A stretch of DNA of 64,000 nucleotides from Cryptomeria japonica (taxonomy: Eukaryota; Streptophyta; Pinopsida; Cupressales; Cupressaceae): the NCBI RefSeq assembly GCF_030272615.1, contig NC_081409.1:526612975-526676974 (forward strand), in the 5' to 3' direction. The position numbers and the translations under genes were made by a program. The notes under the pieces are model-generated. The model searched no databases, had not been told where the DNA came from, and saw only the letters and a list, made by a program, of their open reading frames with translations. The stretch's first letter is position 1. Every line of letters starts with the position of its first letter. Below are positions 25,725-35,078 of this stretch, piece after piece.

Positions 25725-27363
25725 CTAAACATTTTCCCTCAAGAAATGATACTTAAGCTCAAAGTCCTTGGTTCTAAAATGTAAAACTAGATTCTTGGAG
25801 ATATTAATTGCAATAGTATTTTCACAAAATATACTTATCGGTTCAGATACAGGAACTTTGAAGCCATTCAATAAATGCTTCATCCAAATTGTCTGAGTGC
25901 AGTTCATGAAAGCTGCAACATACTCCACTTCTGTTGTAGACTGAGAGATACAACTCTGCTTTTTACTCATCCATGAGACCAGTCTACGACCAAGGAAGAA
26001 TGCACCACCTGTTGTGCTCTTCCAGTTATCTACATTACCAGCCCAATCAGCATATGTGAATACTTTCGGGCTAAAATAATTATTGTATGGATACCATAAC
26101 CCATAGTCAATAGTTTCTTTCAGATACCTAAGAATCCACTTGACTACAATCAAGTGGGATTCTCTTGGACTTTTTTGGAATCTTGCAGTAATGCCAACTG
26201 CACGTGCAATATCTGGTCTGCTATGCACTACATAGTGCAATTTACCAATCATTGATCGGTATTCCTTCTCATCAACCAATGTAGAGTCATCCTCTTTGGA
26301 TAGTTTGCAACTAGTCACCATCGGTGTACCAACTGGTTTGATATCTTCCATGCCAAAGGTCTTCAACACCTCTTTGACATACTTGGACTGAGTGATAAAG
26401 ATTCCATCCTTCATCTATTGGATCTGCAGTCCAATCAAGAACTTAATCTCCCCTATGAGTGACATTTCAAATTCTTTCTTCATCTCATCTGCAAACTTAT
26501 GACTCATCTTGTCATCTCCACCAAAGATAATGTCATCAACAAACACCTCACAGATCAAGATCTGATCTCCTTCAGACTTCAAATAGATATTGCTATCTTC
26601 ACTTGTTCTCTCTAATCCAATCTTCACAAGATGGGAATGCAGGCATTCATACCATGCTCTAGGTGCCTGCTTTAGCCTATATAAGGCTTTATGTAACCTA
26701 CATACCATGTCATTGTCTTCAGATAGGGCAAACCCAACTGGTTTCTCTATATACACCTCCTCTTCAAGTACACCATTTAGGAATGTAGATTTTACATCCA
26801 TTTGATATACTTTGAAGCCTTTAAAAGCTGCATATGCAAGAAGCATATGAACTCCTTCCAATCTGGCTACAGGAGCAAAGGTTTCACCATAGTCTTCTCC
26901 TTCTTCTTGGGCATATCCTTTGCACACCAGTCTGGCTTTGTTTCTAATCCTCATTCAGTTTATTTTTGAAGACCCATTTGGTACCAATGACATTTTTGTG
27001 CTCCGGTCTGGGTACCAAGGACCATGTACCATTTTTCTCTATCTGGTCAAGTTCCTCTTCCATTGCCTTGATCCAGTCTTCATCCTTATGTGCCTCTTTG
27101 AATGTTTTAGGCTCGAATTCAGAGATCATACATGATTTTTCTCTGACTTTTCTTCTTGTAAGGATTCCTGCATCATTATCTCCTATGATCTGCTTAGGAT
27201 CATGATTCAGCTTGACATACCGAGGAATGGTCATGATAGATTCCTCTTGCTTTTCTTCTTCATCCTCATCTTCATTAGTATCAACATCTACATCTGCCAG
27301 TGTAGGAACATTGTTACTGGTGCATGGTTGACTGGTAATTGGTTCCCAGAAGGTTGCAACCAA
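25725..27363 (-). pseudogene. element A reverse transcriptase and RNase H
   Basis: Frames 26944-27363, 26415-26954 and 25725-26414 together cover the end of integrase, reverse transcriptase and RNase H. Blocks: [42 protein letters not shown], catalytic [20 protein letters not shown], then RNase H with YADWAGN and QSTTEVEYVA. The TAG ending the upstream open frame is a Gln codon (CAG) in element B, so it is a point nonsense change. The last RNase H Asp is Glu (FCENT; B has LCDNT). A start at 26954 is an artefact of the frame break. Inactive. Confidence 0.9.
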
Positions 27364-27393
27364 TTCACTTACCGCTTTCTCACTACCAGTTTC

Positions 27394-28260
27394 CTAAGTT
27401 TTCTCAGAGGTTTGATCAACTCTTACATTGATGCTTTCCATAATTCTCTGAGTCCTATTGTTGAAACACTTGAGAGCTTTGCTCTTGGTGGAGTATTCTA
27501 GGAATATTCCCTCATCACATTTCGCATCAAATTTGCTTTGGTGTTCACTCCTCTTGATGTAACATTTGCTACCAAAGACTCTAAAGTAGCTAACCACAGG
27601 TGTCTTACCAGTCCAATACTCATAAGGAGTTTTATCCTTACCTTTCCTGATGAGTACCCGGTTCATTGTGTAGACTGCAATGCTCACCACTTCTCTCCAA
27701 AAGGTGTGAGCTACCTTTCCTTGAATCAACATGGTTCTAGCTGCTTCAACCATAGTCTAGTTATTCCTCTCTGCTAGGCCATTCTATTGTGGAGTCCGAG
27801 GGGAAGACAATTTCCTCTTGATGCAATGTTCTTCACAGTACTTGTTGAATTCACCGGAAGTGAATTCCCCTCCTTGATCAGTTCTCAGGCACTTGATCCA
27901 TTTACCACTTTCTTTCTCCACTAATGCTCTAAAAGCTTTAAACTTTACAAAGGCTTCAGACTTGTCTTTCAAGAATGTGACCCAAATCATTCTTGAGCAG
28001 TCATCAATGAGAATCATGAAGTACCTACACCCTGCACACTCCTAGTTTTCATAGGACCACACAAATCAGTATGCACAAGATCAAGCAAGTTGTCAGCAGT
28101 GAAAGATTTACCTTTAAAGGTTGAGGAAGACATTTTTCCCAATTGACACTCTCTACACAAGGTTTTATCCAGTTTTCTTATTACCGGCAACCCTCTAACT
28201 GCCTTGATCTTACTAGCCTTTACAATGTTATCAAAGTTTACATGGCAGAGTCTCCTATGT
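27394..28260 (-). pseudogene. element A integrase
   Basis: Pieces at 27784-28017 and 27394-27753, with the zinc part at about 28017-28260. Visible: HRRLCHVNFDN, the CREC pair of the HHCC zinc region, HTDLCGPM (first Asp), RTDQGGEF (second Asp), the NGLAERNN block (Glu), then YFRVFGSKCY. The Gln before NGLAERNN is a stop (TAG), and another TAG follows ERNN. Intact copies insert cDNA into the host chromosome. Confidence 0.85.
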
Positions 28261-28265
28261 CATAT

Positions 28266-29675
28266 CTAGCTATCATAAAATTTAGCCATAAGACATGTAC
28301 TTATACTTGCATTCAGATGAAATAGGTTACCTTTGGTCTGCATGCCGGTGGCCACCAATTCACCATCTTTTCCTTTGATTCTGCAAACTCCATTCTTGTA
28401 TTTCAGAGTGAGGCCACTGTCATTCAGTTGGGCAACACCCAGAAGGTTGTGTCTAAGACCATCAACCCAGTACACATTATCAGCACTACTCTTTCCATTC
28501 AGAGAGATGGACCCTCTACCTTTGACCATGCATGGTGTGTCATTGCCAAAACGAACCACACCACCATCATAATCCTCCAAGGATAGAAACTTGCTCCGGT
28601 CACCAGTCATATGGTGAGAACAACCACTATCAATGATCCACTCATTGGAATTATCAAACCGTGAGACAAGAGCCTTCTTGTCTGACAAATCTTCTTTGAT
28701 AGCAACAAACACAATATCTTCATTTTCTTCATCCTCCGATTCTTCATCTGTGACACCTTCATCAACTGCCACAAAACAGTTTCTCTGATTTCCTCCTTTG
28801 AATTTCCTGAACCTTTCCGATTTGTCCTTGTTGTCACCATTAGGACAGTTTATAGCAATATGTCCTATCTGGTTACAAGAAAAGCGTTTCAAAGGTAGCT
28901 TACCTTTGTATTTACCGGTTCCTTTAGGAAGCTTTCTAGCAAGGAGAGCTTCAAATGCCATTAGAATCTCCTCATCATCCATTTCTCTGCTCTATCTTGG
29001 TTCACCACTGGTGCTAGCTTATTTTCCTTTTCTGGATGGTATAGCAGAATCTTTAAAAGTTGATTCAGTCTTTTGAACACTACCATCAAAACTATTTAGC
29101 TCATAGGTTGTCAACTTGTCTATGATGGAGTCCAAGGATACCTTAGTCTTGTCTATTGATCTCAACTCCTGAATAGCAGCAACCCTTATTGCATAGACCA
29201 GCAATAGGGATCTCAGGACTTTGCTTACCACAGTGGAATCTTCTATTTTACCACCTGCACTCTTGATATCTCCAACAACGATTTTGATTCTTATTCCATA
29301 CTGTTGAATGGTCTCACCTTCATCCTTCCGCATATCTTCAAACTTCCCTCTAAGGCTTTCTAACTTAGCCTGCTTTACATGCTCATCACCGCCATAGATA
29401 TTTTCAGGAGTATCCCATACCTCTTTGGGATTTACCTTGTCTTGAACATCAATAAACTCAATGTCAGATAAACTACTAATTAGGGCTTCCATGACTTGCC
29501 CATTTTCTTGTATCTCTATCTTTTGGTCATCGGTGAGAGTACTGGTAGGGGCAACATAGACATTCTCAACATAGCTCCAGTGTTGAGCACCCATGCTTTT
29601 GATGTATATCTTCATCCTATCTTTCCATATACTGAAATTTTCCCTGTTAAACTTTGGACCTTCCCTCTTCTTCAT
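28266..29675 (-). pseudogene. element A gag and protease
   Basis: Gag begins at the ATG at 29675, about 57 nt after the PBS, with MKKREGPKFNRENFSIWKD. Frame 29019-29675 is the matrix/capsid-like part; 28266-28982 holds the zinc knuckle and protease. The knuckle reads RFSCNQIGHIAINC, so its first Cys is Arg. The protease site WIIDSGCSHHMTG is intact. A stop between 29019 and 28982 splits the frame. Acidic linker EEESEDEEN-like residues lie between knuckle and protease. Confidence 0.87.
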
Positions 29676-29731
29676 TTGACTATGATCTTTACCTCAAGCA
29701 GTTAAGCTTAAAATACAGAGGACCTGGAGGA

Positions 29732-29746
29732 CGCTCTGATACTAAT
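29732..29746 (-). other. primer-binding site of element A
   Basis: Minus strand ATTAGTATCAGAGCG next to the 5' LTR, matching the tRNA-Met-type site TTGGTATCAGAGC with a changed GG. It primes minus-strand cDNA. Confidence 0.85.
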
Positions 29747-31246
29747 TGATAACTCAATGATGAGAAAATAGTACCAAATCGGTACTAAGAGGGGGGGGTG
29801 AATCAGTATAGGCAAAAATACTATCCTAAACTGGTTTGACAGCAGACACTTCAAATGACTGGCAGACAGTGACACCGGTTTGAAATAGAGTGCAACCGGT
29901 AAAGCTAAGAATGTCTGAGACAAGCATTGACCAGTTACTCACTTAGCTTTTCACTCAACTTGAGACTACACTACCATTTCACCCTTATGCATAAATAGGT
30001 AATCTATCATCAAATCATAATAACAGCTAGTTCAACATGTTTTATTGACAGGCATAAAACACAGAACCATCATATGCTTGACAAATGATAGCAAAGCATC
30101 ACAAGATAAAAACATCACACATGACACACATATTTTTCATGTGGAAACCAAACTAGGAAAAACCACGATGGGGATGAATACCCACAAGCTTTTTTTGAAC
30201 TCTTTGGAAGTCCGCTCTATTAGGAGCCTTGTCCGGTTAGAGACATTACAATAGGTTCTGCTAGGAATCGATCCTGTTAGAGATCACTCGGTTAAGGGAT
30301 GGCTACAATACCCAGTTAAGGGTTAAACTCTATTAAAGGTTACCTTGTTAGAGGATTTCAAGAACTCAATAGCTAAAGGACTTCAAACTCAGTAGCTTAG
30401 AGTTACCCTGTTAAAGGATTTACAGCAAGCCGGTTAAGGCTACCCTGTTAAGGGATTTTCCAATTGTTGAGGTGGTTAGAGATCAACGGGTATTACAATG
30501 ATCTGGTAACAACACTCAATTCCAATTCAGATCCGCTTAAGCTCCTCTTTACCTTTTGCACTTACACTCTGCAGGTATCACTTCTCTCCTTTTGGTCTGG
30601 CAAGAATCACGTATCCCTTCTCTTGGATACTTACACACAACTTTTTCAAACAACCCTAGAAAGAGTCAAAACATCAACCTTATAGGAAAATAGTTAGGTC
30701 GGTATCATAAACCCTAAACCCTAAACCTAATAAGTTAATGAATTCAAACGGTTCAATCCTGAGCATTGAGCATACGGCATTAATCTCCATCGTTCGTTTT
30801 CCACCGATTTCATGGTGGCTTATAACCCATCACATGTTATCACCATTTTACAGTCTTCTCATATTCCCGAGGAAGATAGGCAAGATCTTCTTCATGCACG
30901 ATCCTTCACACACACTAGGCTTACATGGCAACATGATATGTTATTTGTTATCATGCTAACTTATCACACAAAGTCACTGGTTGAGCCACATAGGCTTGAA
31001 GCACTTCAACTGGAAACCCTAAACTTGAGACTACCAACCGGTAGTCATACAACGCTTCCATGTGCCGGTTCCCATAACCATATGTTGGTTCACCTTGAAC
31101 AAGCACACCGCTTCACTTTGGCACAAATGTCGGTTTAGTGTTATATCGGTTCTCACATATGTCGGTTCACACCTCTGCAACATATTGACATCAATGACAA
31201 CATACAATGTCATTATGTCCTTATACCGGTTCACATAATGCCAACA
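29747..31246 (-). repeat. 5' LTR of element A
   Basis: 1500 bp, clearly homologous to 23856-25348. It carries three AAACCCT units near 30707-30726, which is a short LTR-internal motif and not a telomere. Confidence 0.93.
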
Positions 31247-31324
31247 GAAAATGCCTCCAATATTACTAAAATATTGTAATCGCCCAAATCTCACATAAAT
31301 ACATATATGCAAACCAGATTAAAT

Positions 31325-31536
31325 TGATGCATATTTTTCCTTTATACTCTTATGATTCTCTAGGCCATACAATGATATAGGAGAAGAGAATACTAAGTTT
31401 TTTAGGAAAAATGTTATCTATTTATTAGCCTGATGCATATTTTTCCTTTATACTCTTATGATTCTCTAGGCCATGCTATGATATAGGAGAAGAGAATACT
31501 AAGTTTTTTAGGAAAAATCTTAGCTATTTATTAGCC
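31325..31536. repeat. 106-bp tandem duplication in the leader of element G
   Basis: Two adjacent 106-bp copies, 31325-31430 and 31431-31536, begin TGATGCATATTTTTCC and end TTATTAGCC. Only a handful of mismatches are visible, so the duplication is much younger than element G. Confidence 0.92.
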
Positions 31537-31588
31537 TCAAATCTTTCAAAAAATTAGAAAATACAATGAGCTATACCAAACAGCATTG

Positions 31589-31601
31589 CTCTAATACCAA
31601 G
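31589..31601 (-). other. PBS-like box of element G
   Basis: Minus strand TTGGTATTAGAGC, one change from the tRNA-Met PBS core. It fits the 5' end of element G if its leader is about 1.1 kb long. Confidence 0.45.
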
Positions 31602-31760
31602 TTAGATTTTATGAGAAGAGAGAACCAATTCAAGATCATATGTCAGCCATATCACATGCAATGCCACTTGACAGATGATCAAAGATCAATACATCAAAAT
31701 GAAGAGAAATTTTGAAATGACAAAAAATAGAGGCAATGCCAAAAATTTAAGAATACTCTC

Positions 31761-31993
31761 AATACATATACATATACAAATACATTTACATATATATATA
31801 CATACATACATACATGCATGCATGTGTGTGTGTCTATACATACATACATGTATGTATGTATGTATGTATGTATGTATGTATGTATGTATGTTTGTATGTA
31901 TGTATACACACACATATATACATACATATACATATGCATACATATATATACATATTCATACATACATATACATACATACATGCAAACATATAC

Positions 31994-32037
<44 letters not shown>

Positions 32038-32095
32038 ACATATACATATGTATGCATATATATACACATGTAAATGTATATGTATATGTATATGT
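31761..32095. repeat. compound microsatellite (left half)
   Basis: Alternating TACA, TATG, TA, TG and TATGTA repeats. Its right end joins element D; the array resumes at 39778. Open frames in it on both strands (Tyr/Ile/His/Cys-rich) are repeat by-products. Confidence 0.95.
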
Positions 32096-33309
32096 TGTTG
32101 GCATTTTTTATGTTTATGTTGTGATTGTAATTGATGGACACACACTTGTATTGAGATCCCCTTTATATGTATGAGCTCATGCTCAACCGAAATTTGTTCC
32201 AATCGGTATGTTGTATTCTAGTCTTTAGACTAGTAGTGATTTTGCAAAATGTGTTTCCCAGTCTGAAGCGGCATGTCGACCCCAAGCGGTTCGCAGATCA
32301 CAAACGGTATGAGGAAGCAAAGTGGCACAACACATTCTTACCAGTCTTCATTTTTGTCAAACCGACAACCGGCATTTTGTATAAACTGGTAATACTTTGT
32401 GATGAGTTACCAACCGGCATTTTGTATAAACCGGTAATACTTTATGATGAGTTACCAACCGGCATTTTGTGATGACTTACCAATCCACCGATTGTTTGAT
32501 GGTGCCGACACATTGACGGTGATTCTTGTGTCGTGTTACTGAGTATGTCTAGATTCACTGAACCTAGTAAATTGTAATGTAATCCTATTGGACCGACATA
32601 AAATCAGATTCCTTTAAAAGGACATCATGTCTAGGGTTTTTGAGTTGTTGAAGAAGTTGTGAAAAAGGGTTAATGTTGAGCTAGGGTTTAAGGTGGATGT
32701 TGAGTTGTTGGAAGAGCGATCTTATCTGAGAAGATCGAGTTGTAACTGAGAGAGATAGAGAAGACTGAAGTAATGCTAGAATGCATTAGCTGTGAGCAAT
32801 ATTGGATCTAACCAAGCAGTTTGTGCTATTAGATAGATCAAACACTTGTTGATTACTCACATCTTTGACAAGTCTGTAGCCCTTAACCAGGTAGGCCTTA
32901 AAGCCTTTGTAAAATCCTCTAACAAGGTGGTTCACACATGTGAATCTAAAATCCTCTAACAAGGTAGTCTTTAATCGGACTTATCTCCTAACAGAGATTG
33001 AGATTCCTAGCAGGATCTATTTTGATGAAGAACATTGTAAGACCTTAACCGGTCTGGTTTCTATTCTGTAGATAGTGACTTGTGAGTTCCATCTCACCGT
33101 GGTTTTTCCCAGTTGGATTTCCACGTCAAATATCTTGTGTTATGGTTGTATTTCTTTTGTGGGTGAATGTTTTATTTGCATTTTGGTTTGTATGTGTGGT
33201 AACTGGTTTGATTGTTAGACTGCTTTACTGGTTTATCTTTAGACTATGTAAATGTTTTAGTGCAAAGATTTTTGGCATACTAATTCACCCCCCCTCTTAG
33301 TATTCATCA
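32096..33309 (+). repeat. 5' LTR of element D
   Basis: 1214 bp, TGTTGGCATT...TATTCATCA. It holds a 45-bp tandem unit in two copies plus a partial one (32366-32455 and on), the box GTGGTTTTTCCC with TTTCCACG (33101-33124), and a C-tract followed by CTCTTAGTATTC at the end. Confidence 0.93.
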
Positions 33310-33310
33310 A

Positions 33311-33325
33311 TTGGTATCAGAGCCA
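33311..33325 (+). other. primer-binding site of element D
   Basis: TTGGTATCAGAGCCA, one base after the 5' LTR; a perfect tRNA-Met-type site. Confidence 0.92.
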
Positions 33326-33359
33326 ACCTTTCTATAAGTTTAACCACTTGGAAAGAGAT

Positions 33360-34568
33360 ATGGGGGAATGCACCTTGAGGGAACTTACTCAATGGCTCAC
33401 TAAGTCTGAGCAAGCCTATGATGATCTTATGGTCAAATACAAGGCATCTCAATCAAAAAGAAGAGAACATGCAAAGAGGCTGATGGAACTATCTTAAAGT
33501 AGTTCTGAAGATGAAGCTAACATGGAAGCTATGATTGCTGAAGTGAATAAGCTGAATGATTCAAACTCCAATTTGAGAAAGGAGTTGGAAGGACTGACTA
33601 TTCGGTTTAGCCAAGAGCTTGAGAACTAGAGAAAAGCTAAAGATCTAGTAAAAGACAGAGATCATGAGATCTCCAAGTTGAAACATGAGATTAGTGCACT
33701 AACTGCTCGCCTTCATGAGAGTAGAATGGAAAAAGAAGACATGCAAGGAGAACTGAACATTGCCATCTCTAAAAATGCAAGTCTTATGGAGACAAACACT
33801 GCTATCTCCAAAGAACTCTTTGAGTCAAAGGAAATACTTGCTAAGTTTGGCAAAAGTACAGTCAGGCTAGAGCAAAAGCTTGAGACATCTAGACCGGCAA
33901 AGAATACCAATGGTCTTGGTTTTTCTAGACATGAGGAAGGAGAATCCTTAGGAACAAAAGCTAAAGCATCAAAGAAGAAACCGGCACTCAAAGGAAAAGG
34001 TAAGGAAAAATTCAAACCTGTTTACTTTAACTGTCTTAAAGAAGGACACACTACCAATGTATGTAGGAGCAAAGCCTACAATAATTTTCCTTATTTTATC
34101 AACAATGTACCTAGATCCAATAAGTTCAATGGTCATTTTTATGCATGCAACAAGTTTGGGCATAGAGCATTTGAATGCAGGTCTGTAATGGATAACACTA
34201 GAAGATATCCTCAAAGGACCCAAGGAACTGGTCCTGAATCTTTTATGAACCGAAACCACAATCGGTTTAATGTCTTCAATCATCACTCAAGAAGTGGTGG
34301 TCATCAAGTGGCAAATGGATGGAGAGAAAGTTGTATGATCTGTCATGGTCATGGTCACACTGCTGCAACATGCAGAAGGAAGAATGGAAACATGTACAAT
34401 GGACCTTGGAGAGCACCTGGACTTGTTTGCTATCACTGCAACAAACCGGGTCACACAAGATTCTGCAGAAGCAGAAAAAGTATATCTGATGATATGCTGG
34501 TCACTCGGGAAGGAGAAATAGATGTTGAAAAAGTTCAAGGAGACAAGAAGAAAACATGGAAGAAGTAA
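33360..34568 (+). pseudogene. element D ORF1: coiled-coil gag-like protein with four zinc knuckles
   Basis: 402 codons from the first ATG after the PBS, one continuous frame with two stops (TAA at 33495, TAG at 33627). Residues 1-190 are charged and heptad-like, as in a coiled coil. A lysine-rich linker (KKPALKGKGKEK) precedes four knuckles: residue 222 on (first Cys is Tyr), residue 260 on (first Cys is Phe), residues 325-338 CMICHGHGHTAATC (intact), and residue 357 on CYHCNKPGHTRFC (one residue short). It would bind element RNA and form particles. I do not see the N-terminal gag domain that A and B have, so it may be a rearranged or different gag. Confidence 0.75.
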
Positions 34569-34813
34569 CCAATATTATTGGAGGAGGAACCGGTTTCTGC
34601 ACCTAGTGTGGAAATATCGGAACCGGCAAACTAAGCCACAAAGGCTTAGGGGGAACAAATGGCAAAATGCTTTGGAGCCCCGGTTAACACCGTTAAAAGA
34701 CCTTAACCGGTATGCTACACCTATCACTTGGCAGAAGACCGGAAATGGTAAAAAGGCAAATTAGGATTTACGCCCTAATATAGGAGCATTAATGATGGTA
34801 GGTGAGAGACATG

Positions 34814-34821
34814 TATAAATA
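34814..34821 (+). promoter_or_regulatory. candidate internal TATA box before element D ORF2
   Basis: TATAAATA in an AT-rich setting, 258 bp before the ORF2 ATG (35079). It is followed by pyrimidine-rich TTTCTCACTATC about 30 bp on, where plant transcription could start. ORF1 ends at 34568, leaving a 510-bp non-coding gap that contains it. Confidence 0.45.
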
Positions 34822-35078
34822 CATTTTTTTAAAATCATTTCTCACTATCTATTTTCGAGCGAAGAAAATTTTTCAAGTGCAGAGCGAAGGAAAGGTGATT
34901 TGAGCTTAGATTTTGAGAAATTGGAGAGCTTTGAAAGAGATTCAAATATTGTTTGCAAGCGGTAGTGGAGAACTCAAAGCAGTGATTTGGCATCCGACGA
35001 AGAGCGAAGTAAAGAAGAATCAGGAAGCCCTAATTTCGCGTTAGAAAGGTATTTTTCGTGTTCTTGAAATACTCTTCA

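Larger units (their letters stand above)
23856..31246 (-). mobile_element. element A: full-length Sirevirus-like copia
   Basis: 7391 bp with LTRs at 23856-25348 and 29747-31246, both TG...CA. A perfect TSD GAAAA lies at 23851-23855 and 31247-31251. On the minus strand: 5' LTR, PBS (29732-29746), gag, protease, integrase, reverse transcriptase/RNase H, PPT (25349-25360), 3' LTR. That pol order is copia. Blocks such as [18 protein letters not shown] and the gag start KFNRENFSIWKDRMK match Sirevirus-type proteins as I know them. The first 230 bp of the two LTRs differ at about 13 sites, so it is not recent. It lies in the leader of element G. Same family as B. Confidence 0.92.
17190..31601 (-). 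mobile_element. element G: old copia remnant, split by E and A
   Basis: Minus-strand copia pieces are collinear once the inserts at 17568-21461 and 23856-31246 are removed. Right to left: PBS-like box (31589-31601), non-coding leader (31252-31588 and 23100-23855), gag (22200-23070), protease (about 22060-22100), integrase zinc region (21467-21640) and integrase core (17190-17567). The element stops near 17190 inside the integrase, so reverse transcriptase, RNase H and the 3' LTR are missing. A 5' LTR would lie right of 31601, but I cannot delimit it. Heavy decay and two later insertions make it the oldest copia here. Confidence 0.7.

Noticed and set aside
30706-30726. AAACCCT repeats resembling telomere sequence
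   Set aside because: Only about three units, inside an element A LTR; similar short versions occur in the other A and B LTRs. Not an interstitial telomere.
31675-32202. Long open frames on both strands rich in Tyr, Ile, His and Cys
   Set aside because: They are translations of the TATG/TACA microsatellite in several frames at once.
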